A stretch of 64,000 bases of DNA from Megaustenia siamemsis (lineage: Eukaryota; Mollusca; Gastropoda; Stylommatophora; Ariophantidae). A model generated the notes under the pieces. It was not told the DNA's origin. It saw nothing but the letters and a program-made list of their open reading frames with translations, and did not search any database. The position numbers were made by a program, and so were the translations under genes. The stretch spans positions 32,639,034 to 32,703,033 of the forward strand of contig JAVIAB010000092.1 of assembly GCA_032433765.1 (NCBI GenBank), in the 5' to 3' direction. Of this stretch, positions 21,541 through 31,809 are shown piece after piece (position 1 is the first letter of the stretch; each line of letters begins with the position of its first letter).

Positions 21541-22045
21541 AATATAAACAATTCATTATCGGTTTCACCAGTACATGATCACAACAAACATAAACAATTC
21601 ATTATCGGTTTTATCAATGCATTCGGGGGCCTCGGTAGCCTAGTTGTGAAAACCACCCGACTAGACTACCGACGTTCGGACAACCCGTGTTCAATTCCCG
21701 CTGGGAGCAGTGTGAGTTGTACTCGTGGTTGGAATAAAAAAAAAAAATACCCCCACGGTCGACCCAGCCGTTGGCAGAAATGGGTACCAGGGTATATTAT
21801 CCTGGGAAGGTGAGGAATGTCGCTTCGCATCTGAGTTTCGATGCTTGAGGCTACACTATACAGAAATATCCGAACATTTCTGGATAGGCGGCCGAGCACA
21901 TATGGGTATATACTCGCGTGCTAAGACGCCGGTTCAAGTCTCGTACTTTACCTTTACCTTTACCTTTACCTTATCAATGCATGATCACAACAAACATAAA
22001 CAATTCATTATCGGTTTTATCAATGCATGATCACAACAAACATAA
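21541..22045. repeat. 46-bp array, about 4 copies, with SINE insertion
   Basis: Unit CATGATCACAACAAACATAA then ACAATTCATTATCGGTTTTATCAATG. SINE-C sits inside one unit at 21623-21970. Copy 2 has about 8-9 units and no SINE. Confidence 0.92.
21623..21970 (+). mobile_element. SINE-C, complete, with 12-bp TSD
   Basis: TTATCAATGCAT at 21611-21622 is repeated at 21971-21982. The element starts TCGGGGGCCTCGGTAGCCTA, has a B box TGTTCAATTCCC, the shared core (GACCCAGCCGTTGG, then GGGTACCAGG, then CCTGGGAAGGTGAGG), a second B-box-like GGTTCAAGTCTC, and a (CTTTAC)n tail of four units. The target duplication is itself part of the 46-bp repeat unit, so an uninterrupted reference site exists in the duplicated block. 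Confidence 0.95.
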
Positions 22046-22425
22046 ACAATCTATTACAAAGATATTGAGCGACACTCAGGAGTAGGTCCCTTAACCTCAA
22101 TAGTTCCGTCAGGGAAGAGAACTTTTTAGCCAAAATAAATTCTGAACACCAGATTGAAGAAACAATTTGTTTATAAATTACTTTTCCTTGTTTTCGGGGC
22201 AGAAGGGTAGGCAAATATTACTAAATTTTTTTTACTATGCTTTTGCTACTGCTGTCGTTCAGATCATTGTATAATCTGGAAAATGAAGCTTCGATTCCCA
22301 GTAGGGTCAAAACTGATTTAACAGTGAAGAAGTACACCGCGTGGCGACTGCACTGATTGATATAGAATTTTATTCTCCAACCCCCACAGACATCACCCGA
22401 CAAAAAAAAGTAATGAGATCAGTGT
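22046..22425. other. Unique segment B, copy 1
   Basis: About 375 bp between the 46-bp and 21-bp arrays, nearly identical to 24870-25245. GTCGTTCAGATCA and GCTTCGATTCCC (about 22256-22302) are weakly tRNA-like, so a very old SINE head is possible. No protein-coding frame. Confidence 0.85.
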
Positions 22426-23228
22426 AGCAGTGACGATGGAGGTGATGGTAGTGACGATGGAGGTGATGGTAGTGACGATGGAGGTGATGGCACTGACGAT
22501 GGAGGTGATGGTAGTGACGATGGAGGTGATGGTAGTGACGATGGAGGTGATGGCACTGACGATGGAGGTGATGGTAGTGACGATGGAGGTGATGGTAGTG
22601 ACGATGGAGGTGATGGTAGTGACGATGATGGTGATGGTAGTGACGATGGAGGTGATGGTAGTGACGAAGGAGGTGATGTAAGTGACGATGGAGGTGATGT
22701 AAGTGATGATGGAGGTGATGGTAGTGACGATGGAGGTGATGGTAGTGACGATGGAGATGATGGTAGTGACGATGGAGGTGATGGTAGTGACGATGGAGGT
22801 GATGGTAGTGACGATGGAGGTGATGGTAGTGACGATGGAGATGATGGTAGTGACGATGGAGGTGATGGTAGTGACGATGGAGGTGATGGTAGTGACGATG
22901 GAGGTGGTGGTAGTGACGATGGAGGTGATGGTAGTGATGATGAAGGTGGTGGTATTGACGATGGAGGTAATGGTAGTGACGATGGAGATAATGGTAGTGA
23001 CGATGGAGGTGAAGGTAGTGACGATGGAGATGATGGCAGTGACGATGGAGATGATGGTAGTGACGATGGAGGTTATGAAAGTGACGATGGAGGTGATGGT
23101 AGTGACGATGGAGGTGATGGTAGTGACGATGGAGGTGATGGTATTGACGATGGAGATGATGGTAGTGCCGATGGAGGTGATGGCTGTGACGATGGAGGTG
23201 ATGGTAGTGACGATGAAAGTGATGGTAG
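22426..23228. repeat. 21-bp array, about 38 copies (block copy 1)
   Basis: Unit GACGATGGAGGTGATGGTAG plus T. The period is a multiple of three and lacks stops, so long heptapeptide frames arise on both strands (MEVMVVT on plus, HHLHRHY on minus). Variants: GATGGCAGT, GGAGATGATGG, GGTGGTGG. Confidence 0.96.
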
Positions 23229-24363
23229 TGGTGCTTCCATGGATGCATTATCTAGAGCACAAAACGACGCTTCCATGGATGCATTATCCAGAGCACAAAG
23301 AAGGTGCTTCCATGGATGCATTATCTAGAGCACAAAGACGACGCTTCCATGGATGCATTATCCAGAGCATAAAGAAGGTGCTTCCATGGATGCATTATCT
23401 AGAGCACAAAGACGACGCTTCCATGGATGCATTATCTAGAGCACAAAACGACGCTTCCATGGATGCATTATCTAGAGCACAAAGACGACGCTTCCATGGA
23501 TGCATTATCTAGAGCACAAAACGACGCTTCCATGGATGCATTATCCAGAGCACAAAGAAGGTGCTTCCATGGATGCATTATCTAGAGCACAAAGACGACG
23601 CTTCCATGGATGCATTATCTCAGGCACAAAGACGACGCTTCCATGGATGCATTATCCAGAGCTCAAAGAAGGTGCGTCCATGGATGCATTATCTAGAGCT
23701 CAAAGAAGGTGCTTCCATGGATGCATTATCTAGAGCACAAAGACGACGCTTCCATGGATGCATTATCTAGAGCACAAAGACGACGCTTCCATGGATGCAT
23801 TATCCAGAGCTCAAAGAAGGTGCGTCCATGGATGCATTATCCAGAGCACAAAGAAGGTGCGTCCATGGATGCATTATCTAGAGCTCAAAGAAGGCGCTTC
23901 CCTGGATACATTATCTAGAGCACAAAGAAGGCGCTTCCATGGATGCATTATCTAGAGCTCAAAGAAGGCGCTTCCCTGGATACATTATCTAGAGCACAAA
24001 GAAGGCCCTTCCATGGATGCATTATCCAGAGCACAAAGACGACGCTTCCATGGATGCATTATCTAGAGCACAAAGAAGGTGCTTCCATGGATGCATTATC
24101 TAGAGCACAAAGACGACGCTTCCATGGATGCATTATCTAGAGCACAAAGAAGGTGCTTCCATGGATGCATTATCTAGAGCACAAAGACGACGCTTCCATG
24201 GATGCATTATCTAGAGCACAAAGAAGGTGCTTCCATGGATGCATTATCTAGAGCACAAAGACGACGCTTCCATGGATGCATTATCCAGAGCACAAAGACG
24301 ACGCTTCCATGGATGCATTATCCAGAGCATAAAGACGACGCTTCCATGGATGCATTATCTGCA
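23229..24363. repeat. 37-bp satellite array, about 30 copies (block copy 2)
   Basis: Same unit as 18565-21412 but less than half the length. Some variants are frequent only here (TCCAGAGCAC, AGAGCTCAAAG, CCCTGGATACATT). It joins the preceding 21-bp array directly at GTAGTGGTGCTTCCATGG. Confidence 0.96.
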
Positions 24364-24490
24364 GCTCAAAGAAGGCAATTCCTTGGATTTTTCTCGAAGC
24401 ACAGGACAGTTTTCGTCTTTAACATTGATCTTCCCTAATACAACGAATCGTCCTGAAACACGGAATTATCCTGACCACCTGATGATCACA
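24364..24490. other. Unique segment A, copy 2
   Basis: Near-identical to 21413-21540. No gene. Confidence 0.9.
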
Positions 24491-24875
24491 ACAAATATAA
24501 ACAATTCATTATCGGTTTCACCAGTACATGATCACAACAAACATAAACAATTCATTATCGGTTTCATCAGTACATGATCACAACAAACATAAACAATTCA
24601 TTATCGGTTTCATCAGTACATGATCACAACAAACATAAACAATTCATTATCGGTTTCACCAGTGCATGATCACAACAAACATAAACAATTCATTATCGGT
24701 TTTATCAATACATGATCACAACAAACATAAACAATTCATTATCGGTTTCACCAGTGCATGATCACAACAAACATAAACAATTCATTATCGGTTTTATCAA
24801 TGCATGATCACAACAAACATAAACAATTCATTATCAGTTTCATCAGTGCATGATCACAACAAACATAAACAATCT
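24483..24875. repeat. 46-bp array, about 8-9 copies, without SINE
   Basis: Same unit as 21541-22045. The phase mark TGATCAC recurs at 24483, 24529 and 24575, confirming 46 bp. Two sub-variants (TTTCACCAGT and TTTTATCAAT) are interspersed. Confidence 0.93.
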
Positions 24876-25245
24876 ATTACAAAGATATTGAGCGACACTC
24901 AGGAGTAGGTCCCTTAACCTCAATAGTTCCGTCAGGGAAGAGAACTTTTTAGCCAAAATAAATTCTGAACACCAGATTGAAGAAACAATTTGTTTATAAA
25001 TTACTTTTCCTTGTTTTCGGGGCAGAAGGGGAGGCAAATATTACTAAATTTTTTTTACTATGCTTTTGCTACTGCTGTCGTTCAGATCATTGTATAATCT
25101 GGAAAATGAAGCTTCGATTCCCAGTAGGGTCAAAACTGACTTAACAGTGAAGAAGTACACCGCGTGGCGACTGCACTGATTGATATAGAATTTTATTCTC
25201 CAACCCCACAGACATCACCCGACAAAAAAAAGTAATGAGATCAGT
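24870..25245. other. Unique segment B, copy 2
   Basis: Near-identical to 22046-22425. Differences include GGGGAGGC for GGGTAGGC, one C fewer in the C run before ACAGACATC, ACTGACTTA for ACTGATTTA and GTGTGGCAG for GTGTAGCAG. Confidence 0.88.
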
Positions 25246-27815
25246 GTGGCAGTGACGATGGAGGTGATGGTAGTGACGATGGAAGTGATGGTAGTGACGA
25301 TGGAGGTGATGGTAGTGACGATGGAGGTGATGGTAGTGACGATGGAGGTGATGGTAGTGACGATGGAGATGATGGCAGTGACGATGGAGATGATAATAGT
25401 GACGATGGAGGTGATGGTAGTGACGATGGAGTTGATGGTAGTGACGATGGAGGTGATGGTAGTGACGATGGAGGTGATGGTAGTGCCGATTAAGGTGATG
25501 TAAGTGACGATGGAGGTGATGGTAGTGACGATGGAGGTGATGGTAGTGACGATGGAGATGATGGCAGTACGATGGAGGTGATGGATGAGACGATGGAGGT
25601 GGTGGTATTGACACTGGAGGTGATGGTAGTGACGATGGAGGTGATGGTAGTGACGATGGAGGTGTTGGTAGTGACGATGGAGGTGGTGGCAGTGACGATG
25701 GAGGTGGTGGCAGTTACGATGGAGGCGATGGCAGTGACGATGGAGGTGATGGTAGTGACAATGGAGGTGATGGTAGTGACGATGGAGATAATGGTAGTGA
25801 CGATGGAGGTGATGGTAGTGACGATGGAGGTGATAGTAGTGACGATGGAGGTGATGGTAGTGACGATGGAGGTGGTGGCAGTGACGATGGAGGTGATGGC
25901 AGTGACGATGGAGGTGACGGCAGTGACGATGGAGGTGATGGTAGTGACGATGGAGGTGATGGTAGTGACGATGGAGGTGATGGTAGTGATGATGGAGGTG
26001 ATGGTAGTGATGATGGAGGTGATGGCAGTGACGATGGAGGTGATGGTAGTGACGATGGACGTGGTGGAAATGACGATGGAGGTGATGGTAGTGACGATGG
26101 AGGTGGTGGAAGTGACGATGGAGGTGATGGTAGTGACAATGGAGGTGGTGGAAGTGACGATGGAGATGATGGTAGTGACGATGGAGATGATGATAGTGAC
26201 GATGTAGGTGATGGTAGTGACGATGGAGGTGATGGTATTGACGATGGAGGTGATGGCAGTGATGATGGAGGTGATGTCAGTGACGATGGAGGTTATAGTA
26301 GTGACGATAGAGATGATGGTAATGACGATGGAGATGATGGTAATGGCGTTGGAGGTGATGGTAGTGGCGATGGAGGTGATGGTAGTGATAATGGAGGTGA
26401 TGTCAGTGACGATAGAGGTGATGGTAGTGACGATGGAGGTAATGGCAGTGACGATGGAGGTGATGGTAGTGACGATGGAGGTGATGGCAGTGATGATGGA
26501 GGTGATGGTAGTGACGATGGAGATGATGGTAGTGACGATGGAGGTGATGGTAGTGACGATGGAGATGATGGTAGTGCCGATGGAGGTGATGGCTGTCACG
26601 ATGGAGGTGATGGTAGTGACGATGGAGATGATGGCTGTGACGATGGAGATGATGGCTGTGACGATGGAGGTGATGGCAGTGACGATGGAGGTGATGGTAG
26701 TGCCGATGGAGGTAATGGCTGTGACGATGGAGATGATGGCTGTGACGATGGAGGTGATGGTAGTGACGATGGAGGTGATGGTAGTGACGATGGAGGTGAT
26801 GGTATTAACGATGGAGATGATGGTTGTGACGATGGAGGTGATAGTAGTGACGATGGAGGTGATGGTAGTGACGATGGAGGTTATGTCAGTGACGATGGAA
26901 GTGATGGTAGTGACGATGGAGCTGATGGTAGTGACGATGGAGGTGATGGTAGTGACGATGGAGATGATGGTAGTGACGATGGAGGTGATGGTAGTGACGA
27001 TGGAGATGATGGCAGTGACGATGGAGATGATGGTTGTGACGTTGGAGGTGATGGTAGTGACGATGGAGGTGATGGTAGTGACGATGGAGGTGATGGTAGT
27101 GCCGATGGAGGTGATGGCTGCGACGATGGAGGGGATGGTAGTGACGATGGAGGTGATAGTAGTGCCGATGGAGGTGATGGTAGTGACGATGGAAGTGATG
27201 GTAGTGACGATGGAGGTGATGGCAGTGACGATGGAGGTGATGGTAGTGACAATGGAGGTGATGGTAGTGACGATGGAGGTGATGGTAGTGACGATGGAGG
27301 TGAGGGCAGTGACGATGGAGGTGATGGCAGTGACGATTGAGGTGATGGTAGTGACGATGGAAGTGATGTAGTGACGATGGAGGTGATGGTAGTGACGATG
27401 GAGGTGGTGGCAGTGACGATGGAGGTGATGGCAGTGACGATGGAGGTGATGGCAGTGACGATTGAGGTGATGGTAGTGACGATGGAGGTGATGGTAGTGA
27501 CGATGGAGGTGATGGTAGTGACGATGGAGGTGATGGTTGTGACGATGGAGGTGATGGTAGTGACGATGGAGGTGGTGGAAGTGACGATGGAGGTGATGGT
27601 AGTGACGTTGGAGGTGGTGGAAATGGCGATGGAGGTGGTGGAAGTGACGATGGAGGTGATGGTAGTGATGATGAAGGTGATGGCAGTGACGATGGAGGTG
27701 ATGGTAGTGACGATGGAGGTGATGGTAGTGACGAAGGAGGTGGTGGAAGTGACGATGGAGGTGATGGTAGTGACGCTGGAGGTGATGGTAGTGACGATGG
27801 AGGTGATGGCAGTGA
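25246..27815. repeat. 21-bp array, about 122 copies (block copy 2)
   Basis: Same unit as 22426-23228. Single-base deletions (for example at about 25569 and 27370) shift the phase. Frames of up to 387 residues (MEVMVVT on plus, SLPSPPS or ITSIVTT on minus) are repeat artefacts. Confidence 0.96.
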
Positions 27816-28330
27816 CCAAGGCATGCATCTGGTTAGAGTAACAAGACTTCACCCACGCACGTACACTGAGTGATTCGATGAGAATGATAAGAAAAGTGGA
27901 GGCGGGATCTGCACGTATGCAATGGGTAGAGTCATTGCAGAAGTCAAAATTACGTAAGTTCACCTTTGTCTACGTCCCAGGACATGCGGGAGTACGAGGA
28001 AATCAGAGAGCGTGCAAGTTGGCTAGCTGCGCTATTGTTGAGTACGGTCAACCAGTGGATCGGGCGGACATCATCAATGTTCTCCTGGAAGTGGGAAGGA
28101 CAAAGGACTTCGACAATCATGAGTCCACGTCACTCCTTCGGATGAAAAAGATGGGAGTTAAGATGGGCCAACCAGAAACGAGAAACATAGTGGGCTTGTA
28201 AGAAGACTAATCAGCCAACACAAAAATGGAGTCGTCAGTCGCTGGACACTGCGGGACTTGCTGAGGAGGGAATCTGATCACCTATGGACATGTTCGGAGT
28301 GCAATGATGATGACCCGCTAATAACTCAAT
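27816..28330 (+). pseudogene. LINE-RH: RNase H domain and zinc-knuckle C terminus
   Basis: 27878-28201 is open for 107 residues and encodes the last part of an RNase H domain: MIRKVEAGSARMQWVESLQ, then FVYVPGHAGVRGNQRACKLA. In functional enzymes the last motif reads GNERADxLA; here the catalytic Asp is Cys, so it is inactive. After the stop at 28199 a shifted frame from 28201 continues LISQHKNGVVSRWTLRDLL, then HLWTCSECNDDDPLITQ and a stop. RNase H of this kind removes the RNA strand during retrotransposition. The 5' side is cut by the 21-bp array. Related ends lie at 6455 and 63890. Confidence 0.82.
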
Positions 28331-28806
28331 AACTTAAGTGTCGTAGTTTAATTTTTTTTCCCATACTGATATTAACTGTAGTACATGCTCTAGTTAGCAT
28401 TTGTCCTATCTCAGCTTGCAACTGACACGAATATAACAATTACACCGCAGAGTGTTATCATTTTCATAATCGTATAAAACGGCATAAAGCCCACGCCTTA
28501 TATTTTGTTATTGTGCTCTGGGGTTAGGTCAGAACAAGAAGAGTTAAACAGTTACATAGCATATACCAGTCATAAAGCTTACATAAACGGAAGATACGCT
28601 AGTGTAAATACATTAGGGGTGTGCAAGGCAAATCAAACTGGCAAACTAATAATAAAGACACATAATTCAAGAGCTAGCATATATGCAACAGTGAAAGGCG
28701 TTATATTACTAAGAAAAAGACGCAAAATGTGAGTGATAGCTAATTATATGTGACACAACAGGCGTTAAACTCTAAAGTTTGCTAAATCGAATCAAACTTC
28801 TAGATT
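28331..28806. other. No gene seen
   Basis: A 75-residue frame at 28505-28732 lacks recognisable motifs. No repeats. Confidence 0.4.
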
Positions 28807-28819
28807 TATGGATTCGGTG

Positions 28820-29180
28820 GAGACGAAGGGGCGCCTCACAGCAGCAGAGCTAGAAGATGTCAGCGACCACAACTGATGGCTTGCGTCTGGATCCACCTAG
28901 AACCATCCAGACGCTGGCTGCTCTACCTCTCCGTGATGCCTCCAGTAACAGACTTACCTGTCTAGTCTGGTCAAGTGAGAAGGGATCTAAGAAGGACGAC
29001 AACTCGGTCCTCAAAAATGTCGTGTTGAAGTCGGATGTGTTGGGCCGTAAGACGAAAATTTCACAGTTATACTGCAAACCACAACACAACGCAGACACGC
29101 CCACTTAACGTCCTTTTAAGAGTGCTTGACGAAGAGATGTACTCCTTTAGTCATCGGGCGAAAGCAAGAAAGTAAGCAAA
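28820..29180. other. Possible ~360-bp insertion with imperfect 12-bp flanks
   Basis: ATGGATTCGGTG (28808-28819) and ATGGATTCAGTG (about 29182-29193) flank a GC-richer segment ending in GAAAGCAAGAAAGTAAGCAA. Near the 3' side GACGAAGAG..GGGCGAAAGC is bracketed by GCTTG and CAAGC-like bases. No A/B box or coding sequence was recognised; it may be a short nonautonomous element. Confidence 0.35.
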
Positions 29181-29193
29181 CATGGATTCAGTG

Positions 29194-30199
29194 ATATCCT
29201 AAGTGACGAAAGTGTGAATCGTCGTCAGTAGTACTGACTTATATAGAGTCAAGACTACACAACACTTGATATTATGAAGGAAAACAATACAACATTGTGT
29301 TTATATAAACGTTAATTAAACTCGTGCATTAGTCAAGGGAGATAACAACAATTTACTAGTCCTTCCAACGCAGTTGTCTATTATCAACATTTGACATCTG
29401 ACATCTTGATATGATTATATAACAACACACATACGCGCGTTCCCACACTCACGTACGCTCACACACACATACTCACACATACACTCATACACACACACGC
29501 AGGGAGAAAGGACAAATAAAGCAAATTAAAATGGCAGGGAAGCTATAGGAACTCCGCAATAGAGAATGTGTTTGTACCGAAACGAAATCCCATCAGAGGC
29601 ATCATTTTATAAGCAAGAAGTTAGGGGCGTTTCTAAGAACTTTTGTGGGGGAACTCAGAAGAAGTTAATTTCTTGACTTGAAACTTAACCGGCATCATAT
29701 TCAGGATAACACCAAAGGTGTTCACCCCCTCTCAACAGAGGAAGAGTAAAGACACTGATGGTTCCAGTAGCCCGCTGTTAAGCACATATTTCTGTTCGTG
29801 GATCAAATGCCTCTTCTACTCGCACCACGCTCCATTTTAAATTCCCACCGAGTTATTATCAAATGTCGTGCATTCTGTTACTGTATGTGGTCGTTGAAAC
29901 TAATATGTCATCATTTACAGCTCTACGCGTGTTGCTTGTCCAAACCAGAATATATAAGAAAAACTGTCAAAGGGTGGGATCATCATATGTTGTATTAACT
30001 AAAGTCACAGCAAAGAGAACTTTTAGATCTGTGAAATGTTGCAACCCAATTTGTTAAATTGAAGCAAGCAACAGAGCTCTTCAACGTTATGTTAGACATG
30101 ATTTCTTTAACGCATTGTTAACAAATGGCTCTTAAAAGTTATGTTAGTCTAGAATTCTTCAGCATTATTTTAGCCAAAAGTTCTCCATGGTTATGTTCG
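29194..30199. other. No gene seen; CA-rich stretch at ~29425-29500
   Basis: An irregular (CA)n-type segment (ACACACATACTCACACATAC) is the only feature. Short frames at 29798-30057 lack motifs. Confidence 0.45.
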
Positions 30200-30305
30200 C
30201 AAAGAGTTCTTCATTTCTAATCTTATCTCTCAGACTGTTTTATGTCATGCGTCTGATACATGTCATTTCGGTAGTGGTTATGTTTTGTTGTTATTCTTGA
30301 GTCTA
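30200..30305 (-). pseudogene. LINE-beta fragment
   Basis: TTCTTCATTTCTAATCTTAT then CTCAGACTGTTTTATGTCAT matches the minus-strand LINE-beta copy at 51330-51420 (region encoding CVRRMTGNSLRDKIRNEE). Short, with no tail. Confidence 0.7.
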
Positions 30306-30449
30306 ACATCAAGGCCTGGCATTGGAAGCACAATGTTGACTTCATAGGTATTAAAATGTATCCACTTATTTTAAATGTTTGAGTTCTATAGTTTTGTTGA
30401 TGTTCTGCTTCTCTTTGACGATGTTTATGACCCTGTCTCGTTGATATTG

Positions 30450-31150
30450 AATTTCAAGTTGTATTGAGAGCTCGCTCGTGCTGTCAAGTTGTATTGAGAG
30501 CTCGCTCGTGCTGTCAAATTGTATTGAGAGCTCGCTCGTGCTGTCAAGTTGTATTGAGAGCTCGCTCGTGCTGTCATGTTGTATTGAGAGCTCGCTCGTG
30601 CTGTCATGTTGTATTGAGAGCTCGCTCGTGCTGTCATGTTGTATTGAGAGCTCGCTCGTGCTGTCAAGTTGTATTGAGAGCTCGCTCGTGCTGTCAAGTT
30701 GTATTGAGAGCTCGCTCGTGCTGTCATGTTGTATTGAGAGCTCGCTCGTGCTGTCATGTTGTATTGAGAGCTCGCTCGTGCTGTCATGTTGTATTGAGAG
30801 CTCGCTCGTGCTGTCAAGTTGTATTGAGAGCTCGCTCGTGCTGTCAAGTTGTATTGAGAGCTCGCTCGTGCTGTCATGTTGTATTGAGAGCTCGCTCGTG
30901 CTGTCATGTTGTATTGAGAGCTCGCTCGTGCTGTCATGTTGTATTGAGAGCTCGCTCGTGCTGTCATGTTGTATTGAGAGCTCGCTCGTGCTGTCATGTT
31001 GTATTGAGAGCTCGCTCGTGCTGTCATGTTGTATTGAGAGCTCGCTCGTGCTGTCATGTTGTATTGAGAGCTCGCTCGTGCTGTCATGTTGTATTGAGAG
31101 CTCGCTCGTGCTGTAATGTTGTATTGAGAGCTCGCTCGTGCTGTCAAGTT
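30450..31150. repeat. 30-bp satellite, ~23 near-perfect copies with a 150-bp higher-order pattern
   Basis: Unit GTTGTATTGAGAGCTCGCTC then GTGCTGTCAA or GTGCTGTCAT. The A/T variant runs A A A A T T T A A T T T A A T T T T T T T T T A, so a five-unit pattern (AATTT, 150 bp) repeats about three times, followed by homogenised T units. Frames of 212-242 residues (MTARASSQYN) are artefacts of the 30-bp period. Confidence 0.96.
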
Positions 31151-31240
31151 CATGTAGGTATTTTCTTATAAATCTTCCTTTTCCCTAAGCATTTTAGTCA
31201 GATTCAGTTGTCTATTTTCGAAACCGCCATGTTGAAATAT

Positions 31241-31344
31241 CCTGGCGTCCTACCGACCACATCAACCAAATATGTGCAGTGGTCATAGAAAAATGTGATC
31301 ACTAACACCATATTACCCATAAGCCTAGCAAGACGTGGAGGGAA
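31241..31344 (+). mobile_element. SINE-A' 3' fragment
   Basis: CCTGGCGTCCTACCGACCAC, then GGTCATAGAAAAATGTGATCACTAACACCATAT, then GCAAGACGTGGAGGG, matches the 3' half of SINE-A' (35745-36003, minus). The head is missing. Confidence 0.75.
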
Positions 31345-31594
31345 CATTTACGTGGTCGTAGGTGTTAGTCAGCTCTGATTTCCAATTGCTAACAATTTAT
31401 ATTTTGATAACTTTTCAACAACAAAAAATATTGTATTCACATTTGAATACTTCTAGAATGTGTTAAATGTTTAAAATTGAGTAAATTTGAAGTCCAAGAT
31501 CCCTGAATCTCCCTGTCTATGTTGATGCTAAGAATGAGTGGCGAGATCTCTTAGAAATTATATCAACATGTTTGTGTGCTTTTGTGAATGTGTG

Positions 31595-31629
31595 TGTGTG
31601 AGTGTGTGAGTGTGTGTGTGTATGTGTAT

Positions 31630-31720
<91 letters not shown>
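31595..31720. repeat. (TG)n microsatellite
   Basis: Long GT run with a few A interruptions at its left side. Confidence 0.97.
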
Positions 31721-31721
<1 letters not shown>

Positions 31722-31809
31722 ATGTTGTTCAGCATGAAAAAAATAGTTTTAATCTTATAACATAATACAAAATATAAACCATCCAATGCTACACCTCAAG
31801 GAAAAGAGA

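Larger units (their letters stand above)
18565..23230. repeat. Higher-order block, copy 1 (~4.67 kb)
   Basis: Order: 37-bp array, unique segment A (21413-21540), 46-bp array (with SINE-C), unique segment B (22046-22425), 21-bp array. The same order recurs at 23231-27815. Segment A differs at about 1 position and segment B at about 4 between copies, so the duplication is recent. The array parts differ greatly in copy number. Confidence 0.93.
23231..27815. repeat. Higher-order block, copy 2 (~4.59 kb)
   Basis: Second copy of the block, in direct orientation, ending where LINE-RH sequence begins. Its 37-bp array is shorter and its 21-bp array about three times longer than in copy 1. Confidence 0.93.

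Noticed and set aside
18565..24363. Regularly spaced 37-bp repeats considered as a CRISPR array
   Set aside because: Units are directly contiguous with no variable spacers, in an animal genome context, and no cas-like genes are present.
18500..24577. Many 65-148-residue frames (MHYLEHKEGAS, DALSRAQRR)
   Set aside because: 37-bp repeat artefacts, overlapping each other in all phases.
22370..27963. Long His-, Pro/Ser- and Met/Val-rich frames in the 21-bp arrays
   Set aside because: They come from a stop-free 21-bp unit, occur on both strands in several phases, and single-base indels switch freely between them.
30425..31171. Frames of 212-242 residues (MTARASSQYN, SCIESSLVL)
   Set aside because: Product of a 30-bp stop-free repeat read in different phases.
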